Below are positions 1 through 46,164 of a DNA stretch of 64,000 nt, one piece after another. Below the pieces are notes generated by a model. That model searched no databases. It saw only the letters and a program-made list of their open reading frames with translations, and had not been told where the DNA came from. The translations under genes were made by a program, and so were the position numbers. Location: positions 176,841,659 to 176,905,658 of the forward strand of contig NC_037673.1 of the NCBI RefSeq assembly GCF_003255815.1. Reading direction: 5' to 3'. The number at the start of each line of letters is the position of its first letter. Position 1 is the stretch's first letter. This DNA is from Theropithecus gelada. Lineage: Eukaryota > Chordata > Mammalia > Primates > Cercopithecidae.

Positions 1-219
1 GGTGGGTGGACAGGACTCAAAAACAAGCACGCAGCCAGGTCACATGGCCTTGGAGGGGACCTGCAGTGGGTCATTTACTGTCGCTCTGTGCTCTGGGTTC
101 GTGCACACTGGTCTCTGACGTCGCATGATTTGCTTTCCCCCAAAGACGCACAGGGATAAAATGCACCCTGTCCACATGGCTTTCTCCCACCCCATTCCTG
201 GACCCACGGGACAGCTGAC
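1..219. other. FLT4 intron 27, left edge
   Basis: Intronic sequence downstream of exon 27 on the gene strand. No exon, repeat or motif recognised. Confidence 0.7.
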
Positions 220-35946
<35,727 letters not shown>

Positions 35947-36025
35947 CTCCGGCCGCTGCGCGTGGGTCCGACCTGAGCGGCCGCGGCTCGGGGCTGAAAG
36001 TGTCGTCGCGGGCGCAGGCTGGCCC

Positions 36026-36055
36026 GGGGCGGGGCGGGGCGGGGCGGGGCGGGGG
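36026..36055. promoter_or_regulatory. Tandem GC boxes (GGGGC)5GGGGG
   Basis: Five perfect pentamers create overlapping Sp1/KLF-type GGGGCGGGG sites directly upstream of FLT4 exon 1. The array may vary in copy number because it is a short tandem repeat. Confidence 0.75.
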
Positions 36056-36384
36056 CCCGGGGAGGCGGGCCAGGGATTCAGGCCGCCCCCGCGCCCCCCC
36101 TTCCCCCCGGTCCCTCCCAGCCCGCCGCGGGGCGTCCGGTCCATCCACCCGAGCAGTGCGCGCTCTGCACCGCGGGGTCCGGGCCCGCTCCTGGGCGGCT
36201 CCGGGCGCGGGGACGCGGGTAACGCAGACGGCCTCGGTGTGCGCTCCGGAGGGAATGGAGCCTGGTGGGCAAGGGGCACAAAATGCGGCACGCGCCCTTT
36301 TCTGTCCTTTCTTTCCATCGATAAAATCCAGAGTAAGCAAAAAAGCAGTGCATGTAAAAATAGCAGTATGTTAAATCTTTGAAA

Positions 36385-36625
36385 ATATTGGCGCCAGCCT
36401 GGGCAACATAGGGAAACCCAGTCTCAAAAATAAACAAACAAATAAATAAAATAATAAGCCGAGCTTGGTTGTGCGCGCCTGTAATCCCAGCTACTCGGGG
36501 GACTGAGGCAGGAGAATCGCTTGAACCCGGGAGAAGGAGGTTGCAGTGAGCCGAGATCGAGCCACTGCACTCCAGTCTGGGAGCCAGAGCAAGACTCCGC
36601 CTCAAAAAAACAACAAAAAAAAGCA
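36385..36625 (+). mobile_element. Alu fragment, sense, upstream of FLT4
   Basis: Begins within the left arm (GCGCCAGCCTGGGCAACATAG) with an AAATAAAATAATAA linker and a full right arm ending in CTCAAAAAAACAAC. Confidence 0.88.
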
Positions 36626-36649
36626 AACAAAACCCGTCCAGCAGTCTTT

Positions 36650-37480
36650 AACTACCTGCACAGTGGCGATGCACAGTGCCGATGGAAGCTGCACCCTTGA
36701 GCGGGACACCCGGGATAACCGACCCCCACCCTGCAGGCCTGGCCTCCAAGCTTTAGAACCCCCCCAAATGTTTTGTTCTCAGCTCAATCAGGACCCGCCC
36801 CCACCTTTTTAATAAAGCGACACTTGCTTTTGCTTTTTGACTTGGCAACCCTCTCACAGACTTCCGTTCTCTTTTCAGTTTGTCTCTAGATTTTTCCTGT
36901 TTAATAATAAAGCCCATGACCATGACTGTCTCATCCTCCCTCCCTGCTTTTCGTTTCATTCACATTTTCCATCCCCCCACCCCGCCCCCCAAAGCCCGTT
37001 CATCCTCGCCAAAAAGCAAGAGTAGATTTTCGATAACCACTACTAGCTCTCTCAAACCCAGGTAAGAATTGGCTATATTATTAAGCTGGAATTGCAAACC
37101 AGTGAGGATAGTTTAGAAAATTTAATAAATAAGGTTGGGGAAACTAGGTAACCAAATGATACATGAAGTTAGGTATTTATCAATCATAAATTGATGTTTT
37201 TTAGCTTTGAAAGATTTATTATGAGATGTAACACACTTATGGAAAGTACATAATATATCAGCATATTATAAACCTGAATTTTAAAGCAGCAAACATCTGC
37301 GTTTCCATTCTCCAGGCCAAGGGACATAGAATGACATCCCCACATCCCCTCACCACCCATCACAGACCTCTCACTAACCCCCAAACGTGGCCACTACCCT
37401 GGCATTATCATTTCCCTGCTTTTCTTTATCATTTTATCACCAAAATATATGTTTTGCTTTTTTTTTCTTTTCAGAATATA
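36650..37480. other. Intergenic, AT-rich
   Basis: No gene recognised. The sequence changes sharply from the GC-rich FLT4 island to AT-rich DNA. Confidence 0.5.
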
Positions 37481-37483
37481 CTT

Positions 37484-37779
37484 TTTTTTTTCCCCCTCAG
37501 ACGAAGTCTCTCTCTTGCTGCCCAGGCTGGAGTGCAGTGGGACAATCTCACTTCACTGCAACCTCTGCCTCCGGGGGTCAGAAGATTCTCCCACCTCAGC
37601 CTCCTGAGTAGCTGGGATTACAGGAACCTGCCACCACACCCAGCTAATTTTTGTATTTTTAGTAGAGATGGGGGTTTAACCATGTTGGCCAGGCTGGTCT
37701 CGAACTTGTGACCTCGTGATCCACCCACCTCAGCCTCCCAAAGTGCTGGGATTATAGACATGAACCACTGTGTCTGGCC
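37484..37779 (-). mobile_element. Alu, antisense to window
   Basis: T-rich tail, ACGAAGTCTCTCTCTTGCTG to ACCACTGTGTCTGGCC. Its flanks AGAATATACTTTTT repeat on both sides (about 37472 and 37780). Confidence 0.9.
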
Positions 37780-37789
37780 CAGAATATAC

Positions 37790-38088
37790 TTTTTTTTTTT
37801 TTTTTTGTTAAAGACAGGGTCTCACTTTGTCACCCAGGCTGGAGTGCAGTGGTATGATCTCTGCTCACTGCAGCCTTGAACCCCCCACCAGGCTCAAATG
37901 ATCCTCCCACCTCAGCCTCCCAAGTAGCTGGGACCACAGGTGTGCGCCACCATGCCCCATGAATTTTTTGCATAGATGGGTTTTCGCCATGTTGCCCAAG
38001 CTGGTCTCGAATTCCTGGGCTCAAGTGATCTGCCTGCCTCAGCCTCACAGAGTGCTGGGATGACAGGCATGAGCTGCCGCATCTGGCC
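37790..38088 (-). mobile_element. Older Alu (J-like), antisense to window
   Basis: Poly(T), AAAGACAGGGTCTCACTTTG to GCTGCCGCATCTGGCC. AluJ-like wording and more diverged than its neighbours. The preceding AGAATATACTT motif is seen again (AGAATATGCTT) after it. Confidence 0.88.
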
Positions 38089-38091
38089 AGA

Positions 38092-38500
38092 ATATGCTTT
38101 TAAAATTTTAAAATTTACTTAGAGGACATAAGTGCAGACTTCTTAATTCATATATTGTGTACAGGTGAAGTCTGAGCTTTTAGTGTACCCATCACCTGAA
38201 CAGTAGACACTCTACCCAAAAGGTGATTTTTCAGCCCTTGCCCCTTTCCCTCCCTCTCTGCTTTTGGAGTCTCCAGTGTCTATTACTCCTGTCTGTGTGT
38301 TTATGTGTCCCTACTGTTGAGCTCACATTTTGCATGTTTTTTTTTTTTTTTCACTTTATCTCAATGCATTCGTACCATTGATATTCTTTTGCTCAACACC
38401 ATTAGTGGGATTCATCTATATTGATATGATAACCTATATTTTGCTCATTTTTGTAACTTCATAGTTTTCCACAGTATGATACACCACAATTTGTCCATCT
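38092..38500. other. Intergenic old repeat sequence
   Basis: AT-rich DNA with phrases resembling reversed old L1-type repeats (GGAGTCTCCAGTGTCTATTA). No gene. Confidence 0.4.
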
Positions 38501-38501
38501 A

Positions 38502-38817
38502 CTTTTTTTTTTTTTTTTTTTTTTTTGAGATGGAGTCTCGCTCGTTGCCCAGGCTGGAGTGCAGTGGCGAGATCTCGGCTCACTGAAAGCTCCGCCTCCC
38601 GGATTCATGCCATTCTCCTGCCTCAGCCTCCCGAATAGCACCTGAGTAGCTGGGACTACAGGTGCCCACCGCCACCCCTGGCTAATTTTTTTGTATATTT
38701 AGTAGAGACGGGATTTTACTGTGTTAGCCAGGATGGTGTCGATCTCCTGACCTCGTGATCCGCCCACCTCGGCCTCCCAGAGTGCTGAGATCATAGGTGT
38801 CAGCCAATGTGCCCGGC
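38502..38817 (-). mobile_element. Alu, antisense to window
   Basis: Poly(T) of over 20, GAGATGGAGTCTCGCTCGTT to CAATGTGCCCGGCC. The duplication TGTCCATCTACT flanks both ends. Confidence 0.93.
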
Positions 38818-39091
38818 CTGTCCATCTACTATTAATGGAAGTTTGAGTGGTTACTAGTTTCCAACTTTTGCCACAACACTCTTGTATATGTTTCCTGGTG
38901 TACATATGCTGTCTTCAGCTTTGGTAGCCAGTGCCAAGTAGTTTTTCAAGTTATTTGTACTATTTTGCATGTTCCTAGCAGTGTAAGCAGTTACCATTGC
39001 TGCACACCTTTACCCATAGTATTTCAGGTTTGGTTTTTAAAATGTGGCCATTCTAGTCGATTTGCATTGGCATCTCATTGTGGTTTCATTA

Positions 39092-39391
39092 GCCTTTTTT
39101 TTTTTTTTTGAAACAGAGCCTCACTCTGTTCCCAGGTTGGAGTGCAATGGTGCCATCCTGGCTCGCTGCAACTTCCTCCTCCCGGATTCAAGCAATTCTC
39201 CTGCCTCAGCCTCTGGAGTAGCTGGGATTACAGGTGCCCACCGCCACACCCAGCTAATTTTTGTATTTGTAGTAGAGACGGGGTTTCACCATGTTGGCCA
39301 GGCTGGTCTCAAACTCCTGACCTCAGGTGATCCACCCGCCTCAGCCTCCCAAAGTGCTGGGATTAACAGAGGTGAGCCACCATGCCTGATC
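39092..39391 (-). mobile_element. Alu, antisense to window
   Basis: Poly(T), GAAACAGAGCCTCACTCTGT to CACCATGCCTGATC. ATTAGC(C)TTTT occurs at both borders. Confidence 0.92.
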
Positions 39392-40110
39392 TATTAGCTT
39401 TTCTTTAATTACCCTTGAGGTTGAGCACATTTTTATAATTGGCCATGTAGATTTCAAGTCTTTTGCTCCTTAACTACCACTCCCCATCTGTCTTTTTCTT
39501 ATTGATTTGTAGGAGTTCCTTATATATTCTGGATATGAGTCTCTTGTTAGTTCCTTTCTTATTGCTGTATAACGAAGTACTCCAAGATGTTGTGGGGCAA
39601 AGCAGCAGCTATTTCATTTTGCTCATGCTTTTGAGAGTCAGGAATTTGACAAGGGCTTACTTAGCTAGGTTGGATGCCTGGTGGTTGGAGTGGCTGTTGC
39701 CCGGAAGCTCAGCTGGGGCTGCCAACCAGTGCGCACATTCACTGTCTTTCCAGCATGGCAACCCCACGCTAGGTGAAGTTCTTGTGTGGCAGGTGGCTGC
39801 CCCAGAGTGACTATCCAAGAGAACTAGGTGGAAACTAGATAGTCTTAAAGAAGTCACAGCCTGCCTAGGGGACATGCTCCCCACGATTATTAGAGGGAGG
39901 CAAGGTCGCACGCAGAACAGCATGGGATGGCAGATACTGTGGAAAAGGTACTTGAGGACATCGTGCTACAAATATCCTCTCTCATTCAGTGTCTGACTTT
40001 TCACTTCCTTAATGGTCTCTATTTGGGAGGCGGGGTTAAGACAGAAGATTTTAATTTTAACACAGCACCCTTATGAATTAGTTTCTTTGTGGTTGGTGTT
40101 ATTTGTGTTC
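39392..40110. other. Old interspersed repeat sequence
   Basis: Starts with L1-like antisense text (GTAGGAGTTCCTTATATATT), then TTATTGCTGTATAACGAAGTAC and related sequence like a common medium-reiterated mammalian repeat. No gene. Confidence 0.45.
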
Positions 40111-40111
40111 T

Positions 40112-40423
40112 TTTATTATTTTATTATTATTATTTTTTGTTTGTGATGGAACCTTGCTCTGTTGCCCAGGCTGGAGTGCAGTGGCGAGATCTTGGTTCGC
40201 TACAACCTCCGCCTCCTGGGTTCAAGCGATTCATCTGCCTCAGACTCCCGAGTAGCTGGGATTACAGGTGTATGCCACCACGCCTGGCTAAATTTTGTAT
40301 TTTTAGTAGAGATGGGGTTTCGTCATGTTGGCCAGGCTGATCTTGAACTCCTGACCTCAGGTAATCTGCCCTCCTCAGCTCCCAAAGTGCTGTGATTATA
40401 GGCGTGAGCCACCGTGCCTGACC
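40112..40423 (-). mobile_element. Alu, antisense to window
   Basis: TTATTATTATT tail, GATGGAACCTTGCTCTGTTG to GAGCCACCGTGCCTGACC. Confidence 0.92.
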
Positions 40424-41675
40424 TTGTGTTCTTTTAAAGAAACCATTCTCTATCTTGATGTCATGAAGATATTTACTTTTTATCATTTATAAATTGTAAT
40501 TTTTTTTCTTTCATATTTAGACCTATGGGCCCAGTAATTGCCTTTTCTGTGTAGGGTGAAGTAGGAGTATGTGTCGAGTTTCTGTCTTTCACCCCATGGG
40601 ATATCTTGCTGTCCCATGACCATTATGAGAAGGTCATTCTTTCTACTCTTTTCTCTAGTTCCACCTCAGTCATAAATTAACGATCTACACTGATGGCTCA
40701 TTTTCTGGGCTTTGCCTATTTTTGTACTGATACTGTCACCAAAACATCAGAGGTTCAGTCTAGGTCTGGCCACCCACCACACAGAAAGCCAGTGACAGAG
40801 GAGACAAGTATATTGTCAAGGAGGAACGTTTTAATCAGGTGCTGTGGCTGACAAATCCATCTCCCTGACCAACTAAAACTAGGGGTTTATATAGCAAGGA
40901 AGAAATGACACAATGTGTAACCAAACAAACTAAAGAGGGGCAAGGAAGCAATCATGATGAATGAAGGGTCTAGCATCTCATTGTCTGGATGTGGAGATCT
41001 GGTGATTTTCAGTTCTTTAATACTTTTTTTTTTTGAGAAGACTGAGGGTTGTTTCCTGAGGAAGGAACTCAGCTAAAACAAATGTAAGGCTCGAGCTTTA
41101 AGACCAGAAGCATCCATTTATATATTTATCCAAAAAAAAAAAAAACTATCTATGGGACTATTGAATTGGTTTCAATACTACCATATCTTCATTACTTTAG
41201 TTATATAAAAATCTACATATCTGGAAGTGTAAGTCCTTCCAACCTGTTCCTCAAAAGTGACTTTGCAATTTTTCACAAGTTGAATTTTCATTTAAATTTT
41301 AGACTTATTTTTAATCAGTTTCCACACATGTATGATATGCTGGGATTTTGATTCGAGTTACAATTAATCGATGACCAATTTGGGGCAAATCAACTTTCTT
41401 TTAATGTATAAACATGAAATATCTCTTCATTTTTATTTTTAATAGATGTGATGATTAATATTGAATGTCAGCTTGGTTGGATTGAAGGATGCAAAGTGTT
41501 GTTCCTGGTGTGTCTGTGAGGGTGTTGCCAAATGTCAAAAGAGATTAACATCTGAGTGAGTGAACTGGGAGAGGCAGACCCACCCTCAGTGTGGGTGGCC
41601 CCCATCTAATCAACTGCCAGTGTGGCTAGAACAAAGCAGGCAGAGGAACGTGGAAGGACTGAAAGAACGTAAATT
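40424..41675. other. Intergenic AT-rich DNA
   Basis: About 1.25 kb without a recognised gene. Parts (41430-41660) read like an old mammalian interspersed repeat. Confidence 0.45.
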
Positions 41676-41987
41676 TTATTTTATTTTTTATTATTATTTT
41701 TTTTTGAGACAGAGTTTCGCTCTTGTTGCCCAGGCTGGAGTGCAATGGCGCGATCTCGGCTCACCGCAACCTCTGGCTCCCGGGTTCAAGTGATTCTCAT
41801 GCCTCAGCCTCCTGAGTAGCTGGGATTACAGGCATGCGGCAGCACATCTGGCTAATTTTGTATTTTTTGTAGAGATGGGGTTTCACCATGTTGGTCAGGC
41901 TGGTCTTGAACTCCCGACCTCAGGTAATTTGCCCGCTTCGGCCTCCCAAAGTGTTGGGATTACAGGCATGAGCCACTGTGCCCAGCC
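41676..41987 (-). mobile_element. Alu, antisense to window
   Basis: TTTATTTTTTATTATTATTT tail, GAGACAGAGTTTCGCTCTTG to GCCACTGTGCCCAGCC. Confidence 0.92.
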
Positions 41988-42543
41988 TCTTCCATATTTT
42001 TTAAATTAGTCTAGCTAATGGTTTGTCAGTTTCATTTATCTTGTGAAAAGGAAACTTTTTGTTTCATTGATCTTCTAAAAAATTATCTCCATTTTGTTTA
42101 TTTCTGCTCTGATCTTTATTATGTCTTTCCTTTTTACTAATTTTGGGTCTGGTTTGTTCTTGTTATTTTGAGGTGTACTGTTAGGTTGAAATCTTTCTAT
42201 TTTTTTTTTATGTAGAAGCTTATTGTTACAAACTTCCCTCTTAGTATTGCTTTTGCAGCAACACTTAGGTTTTGGTGTGTTTCAATAAAATTTTAAATTA
42301 CCCTCTTAATTTCTCCTTTGACCATTGGTCATTGAGGAACATGTTTAATTTCCACTTATTTGTACAGTTTCCAAAATTCTCTTATTATTGATTTTCTAGT
42401 TTTATTCCAGTGTGGTCAGCAAAGATACTTGATCTGATTTCAATTTGCTAGAATTTGTTGATACTTATTTTGTGGCCTAAGATATGGTGTATCCTGGAGA
42501 ATGTTTATGTGCTGACAAGAAGAATGTGTATTCGGCGAAACCC

Positions 42544-42763
42544 CGTCTCTACTGAAAATACAAAAAAAAAAAAAAAAAAGAAAAAAAAAAATAGCAAGGC
42601 ATGGTGGCTGGCGCCTGTAGTCCCAGCTACTCAGGAGGCTGAGGCAGGAGAGTGGCTTGAACTCCGGAGGCAGAGGTTGCAGTGAGCCGAGATTGCACCA
42701 CCGCACTCCAGGCTGGGGGACAAAGCAAGACTCTGTCTCAAAAAAAGAAAGAAAGAAAGAAAA
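42544..42763 (+). mobile_element. 5'-truncated Alu inside L1
   Basis: Begins GGCGAAACCCCGTCTCTACT and ends CTGTCTCAAAAAAAGAAAG. Preceded by AGAATGTGTATTC and followed by AGAACGTGTATTC. Confidence 0.9.
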
Positions 42764-42778
42764 AGAACGTGTATTCTG

Positions 42779-43377
42779 GCCAGGGGCGGTGGCTCACGTC
42801 TGTAATCCCAGCACTTTGGGAGGGTGAGGCAGGCAGATCACGAGGTCAAGAGTTCGAGACCAGCCTTACCAACATGGTGAAACCCCATCTCTACTAAAGA
42901 TGCGAAAAACTAGCCGGGGCGGTGGCTCACACCTGTAATCCCAGCACTTTTGGGAGGCCGAGGCAGGCAGATCACAAGGTCAGCAGATCGAGACCATCCT
43001 GGCTAACACGGTGAAACCCCATTTCTACTAAAAATACAAAAAAAAAAAAAAAAAAAAATGAGCCGGGCGTGGTGGTGGCGGCGTCTGTAGTCCCAGCTAC
43101 GCTGGAGGCTGAGGCAGGAGAATAGGGTGATCCCAGGAGGTGGAGCTTGCAGTGAGCCGAGATTGCGCCACTGCATTCCAGCCTGGGAGACAGAGGGAGA
43201 CTCCATTTCAAAAAAAAAAAAAAAATTAGCTGGGTGTGACGGTGTGAGCCTGTAATCCCAGCTACCCAGGCTGAGGAAGGAGAACTGCTTGAACCCGGGA
43301 GGCCATTGCACTCCAGCCTGGGCGACAAGGCAAGACTTCATCTCAAAAAAAAAAGAAAAAAAAAAAAAGAAAAAAAA
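42779..43377 (+). mobile_element. Alu with another Alu nested in it
   Basis: Outer Alu left arm (GGCCAGGGGCGGTGGCTC) up to AAAACTAGCC at about 42916. Then a complete second Alu (GGGGCGGTGGCTCACACC to poly(A) at about 43224). Then the outer right arm (ATTAGCTGGGTGTGACGG to TCATCTC and A-rich tail). Confidence 0.88.
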
Positions 43378-44261
43378 AGAATGTGTATTCTGCAGCTGTT
43401 GGATGAAATGTTCTGTAAATACCAGTCATGTCCATTTGGTCTAGAGTTTAGGTTTAACTCCAGTGTTTTTTATTGATTTTCTCTTGGGATCATCTGCCCA
43501 CTGCTGGAAGTGGGGTGTCAAAGTCCCTACTATCATCGTAGTGCAGCTTGTTTCTCCCTTTAAATCTGCTAATATTGGCTTTCTACATCTGGGTGCTCTG
43601 GTATTGGGTACATTTATATTTATAATTGTGATATCCTTTTTCTGAATGGACTCCTTTGTCATAATATAATGACCTTGTTTGTGTCTTTTTACAGTTTCTG
43701 ACTTCAAGTCTATTTGATCTAAGTATAACCACTCTTCTCCTCTTTCGGTTTCCATTTGCAAAGAATATCTTTTTCTATCCCTTCACTTTTGGTCTACGTG
43801 TGTTCTTACAGCTGAGCTTGGGCAGCATATAACTGGGTCTTGCCTTTTTATTTATTCAGCTCCTCGACATCGTTTAGATAATTTAATCCATTTCTATTTT
43901 AGGTTGTTATTGATAGGCCTGTACTTACTCCTGCCATTTTGTTAAATGGTTTTCTAGTTGTGTAGATCTTCTGTTTTCCTCCTCTGTGGTTTGACAGCTT
44001 TCTACTGTGGTACGGTTTGGTTCTTTCCTTTTTATTTTTTGGGTGCCTGTTATGGGCTTTTGCTTTGTGATTACTCTGCGATGACCCTGAGGCTTACGTA
44101 AAACATCTTATATGCATAACAAGTTAATTTAAGATGGTAATAGCTTAATTTTAATCTCATACAGAAACTCTCCATTTTTACTCTTCCTCCTCCCAGGTTT
44201 TACGGTTTTGATGCTGCACTTAATGTCTTTTGATGCAATGTATCCTTTGGCAACTATTGTC

Positions 44262-44457
44262 GCTTTATTTTATTTTATTCTATTTTATTTTGAGACAGAG
44301 TCTCGCGCTGTCGCCCAGGCTGGAGTGCAGTGGCGTGATCTTGTCTCACTGCAAGCTTCGCCTCCCGGGTTCACACCATTCTCCTGCCTCAGCCTCCTGC
44401 ATAGCTGAGGCTACGGGCACCCGCCACCACGCCCGGCTAATTTTTTGTATTTTTCTT
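44262..44457 (-). mobile_element. Alu host of the KRT7 retrocopy, part 1
   Basis: Antisense Alu starting TTTTGAGACAGAGTCTCGCG, interrupted after TTTTTTGTATTTTTC by the retrocopy. It resumes at 46099. Confidence 0.93.
44446..44457. repeat. KRT7 retrocopy target-site duplication, left
   Basis: TGTATTTTTCTT, identical to 46099-46110. It overlaps the start of the poly(T), so the true length is uncertain by a base or two. Confidence 0.9.
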
Positions 44458-44483
44458 TTTTTTTTTTTTCAGAATGAGGGTGC

Positions 44484-44489
44484 TTTATT
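44484..44489 (-). terminator. AATAAA polyadenylation signal of KRT7 copy
   Basis: TTTATT on the plus strand, about 15 bases before the junction with the poly(A) tail. It marks the natural 3' end of the source mRNA. Confidence 0.9.
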
Positions 44490-44614
44490 GGAAGGTATTC
44501 TGACATCACTTTCCAGACTGTCTCACGGTCTTGGGACCAGGCATGGGAGGCAGGGATGGGAATCTTCTTGTGACTGTGGGCGGTGGCTGGAGGAATGGAG
44601 TGGTGGGAGGCAGC

Positions 44615-46024
44615 TCAGTTGCGGGCACTCCTGCGACTGGTGGATGTGGTCCGGATTGAGTAAGCCTTCAGGGGCCCAGGACCCGCACTGCTGGAGAAGC
44701 TCAGGGCATTGCTGCCCATGGTTCCCCCGAGGGTCAGCCCAATGCCACCACCATTGCTACTGCCACCAGTGGAATTCACCACAGAGATATTCACGGCTCC
44801 CACTCCATCTCCGGCCAACCGGCTCTCCTCGCCCTCCAGCAGCTTGCGGTAGGTGGCGATCTCGATGTCCAGGGCCAGCTTCACGCTCATGAGTTCCTGG
44901 TACTCTCGCAGCTGCCGCACCATATCCTGCTTGGTCCGCTGCAGGGCAGCTTCCAGCTCCTCCTGCTTGGCACGAGCATCCTTGAGTGCCAGCTCCCCAC
45001 GCTCCTCAGCCTCGGCAATGGCGGCCTCCAACTTGGCACGCTGGTTCTTGATGTTGTCGATCTCAGCCTGCAGCCTCTGGATGGCCCGGTTCATCTCTGA
45101 AATCTCGTTCCGGGTATTCCGGAGGTCGTCCCCATGCTTCCCAGCTTGAGCCTGAAGGGTCTCAAACTTGGTCTGGTACCAGGCCTCAGCCTCAGCCCGG
45201 CTGCATTTGGCCATCTCCTCATACTGCGCCTTGACCTCAGCAATGATGCTGTCCAGGTCCAGAGAGCGACTGTTGTCCATGGACAGCACCACAGATGTGT
45301 CGGAGATCTGGGACTGCAGCTCTGTCAACTCCATCTCATTGAGGGTCCTGAGGAAGTTGATCGCATCATTCAGGGCATCCACCTTGGCCTCCAGCTCCAC
45401 CTTGCTCATGTAGGCAGCATCCACATCCTTCTTCAGCACCACAAACTCATTCTCAGCAGCTGCACGGCGGTTAATTTCATCTTCATACTTATTCTTGAAG
45501 TCCTCCACCACATCCTGCATGCTCCGCAGCTCCGCCTCCAGGCGGCCCCCATCCACCTGCAGCGCCTCGAGCTGCCCCCGAAGGCCAGCGATCTGGGCCT
45601 CAAAGACGTCTGGGAGGCGGCTGCTCTTGGCCGACTTCTGCTCCTGCAGCAGCGTCCACTTGGTCTCCAGCAGCTTGTTCTGCTGCTCCAGAAACCGCAC
45701 CTTGTCGATGAAGGAGGCAAACTTGTTGTTGAGGGTCTTGATCTGCTCGCGCTCCTCCTGGCGCACCCGCTGGAGGGAGGGGTCGGCGTCCAGCCGCAGC
45801 GGGGCCAGCAGGCTCTGGTTGATGGTGACCTCGCGGATGCCGGCGCCCACAGGGCCCCCATAGGCGGAGCGCACGGCCACGCGCGGCCGCGAGGCGCCCA
45901 AGCCGTAGAGGCTGCTGCTGCCAAGGCCGCCGGGACGCGCGGAGCTCAGGCGCACCTGGGCGCCGCGGCCCGAAAAGGCGGCTGAGCGCGAGGTGAATAC
46001 CGGGGAGCTGAAGTGAATGGACAT
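44615..46024 (-). CDS. KRT7: Keratin 7 retrocopy, intact 469-aa reading frame
   Basis: Type II cytoskeletal keratin, which would pair with a type I keratin (K18/K19 for K7) in simple-epithelial intermediate filaments. ATG at 46024 in a strong context (GCCACCATGTCC), stop ending at 44615, length 469 as for human K7. Head begins MSIHFSSPVFTSRSAAFSGR; helix-initiation motif LNNKFASFIDKVRFLEQQN at 98-116; helix-termination motif EIATYRKLLEGEE at 388-400; Gly/Ser-rich tail ending SRRSARN. No stop or frameshift in 1.4 kb. Relative to human K7 from memory there are a dozen or so substitutions, e.g. Arg92, Ala188, Ala221 (in the usually conserved NDEINFL stretch), Met231 and Ser259. Some may be parental species differences, others drift. 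Expression cannot be judged; it may be a young pseudogene or a retrogene. Confidence 0.9.
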   Translation of the reverse strand: MSIHFSSPVFTSRSAAFSGRGAQVRLSSARPGGLGSSSLYGLGASRPRVAVRSAYGGPVGAGIREVTINQSLLAPLRLDADPSLQRVRQEEREQIKTLNNKFASFIDKVRFLEQQNKLLETKWTLLQEQKSAKSSRLPDVFEAQIAGLRGQLEALQVDGGRLEAELRSMQDVVEDFKNKYEDEINRRAAAENEFVVLKKDVDAAYMSKVELEAKVDALNDAINFLRTLNEMELTELQSQISDTSVVLSMDNSRSLDLDSIIAEVKAQYEEMAKCSRAEAEAWYQTKFETLQAQAGKHGDDLRNTRNEISEMNRAIQRLQAEIDNIKNQRAKLEAAIAEAEERGELALKDARAKQEELEAALQRTKQDMVRQLREYQELMSVKLALDIEIATYRKLLEGEESRLAGDGVGAVNISVVNSTGGSSNGGGIGLTLGGTMGSNALSFSSSAGPGPLKAYSIRTTSTSRRSARN

Positions 46025-46098
46025 GGTGGCTGGGCCGGGATGGATCTAGCGGCGGGCTAGGAGGAGCGCGCACTCGCTGACCTCGGGGACACTCTGCC

Positions 46099-46110
46099 TG
46101 TATTTTTCTT
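46099..46110. repeat. KRT7 retrocopy target-site duplication, right
   Basis: TGTATTTTTCTT, identical to 44446-44457. Confidence 0.93.
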
Positions 46111-46164
46111 AGTACAGACGGGTTTCACTGTGTTAGCCAGGATGGTCTTGATCTCCTGACCTCG
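46111..46164 (-). mobile_element. Alu host of the KRT7 retrocopy, part 2
   Basis: AGTACAGACGGGTTTCACTG to CTCCTGACCTCG, the continuation of the Alu split by the retrocopy. The usual 5' end of this Alu is replaced by the next Alu. Confidence 0.88.

Larger units (their letters stand above)
41990..44260 (-). mobile_element. L1 fragment (reversed), split by Alus
   Basis: Runs such as TTCATTGATCTTCTAAAAAA, GGAGAATGTTTATGTGCTGA and AGAATGTGTATTCTGCAGCT are reversed L1 ORF2 text. The element is old, full of stops and interrupted by the Alu cluster at 42544-43377. Confidence 0.8.
44458..46098 (-). mobile_element. KRT7: Processed (L1-mobilised) copy of the KRT7 mRNA
   Basis: Complete retrocopy on the minus strand: about 74 bases of 5' UTR (46025-46098), an intronless reading frame, about 145 bases of 3' UTR, AATAAA (44484-44489) and a short poly(A) (about 12-14 T on the plus strand, ending 44469). 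It has a 12-bp perfect target duplication. The nick site in gene sense (CT/AAGAAAAA) resembles the L1 endonuclease TT/AAAA preference. The parent KRT7 has several introns, so this came from spliced RNA. No promoter was carried along. Confidence 0.96.

Noticed and set aside
45134..45985. 283-codon plus-strand open frame within the KRT7 copy
   Set aside because: Antisense shadow of the keratin frame; low-complexity Leu/His/Gln composition.
44615..46024. Keratin 8 as identity of the retrocopy
   Set aside because: The head MSIHFSSPVFTSRSAAFSGR, tail ending SRRSAR and 469-residue length fit keratin 7, not keratin 8.
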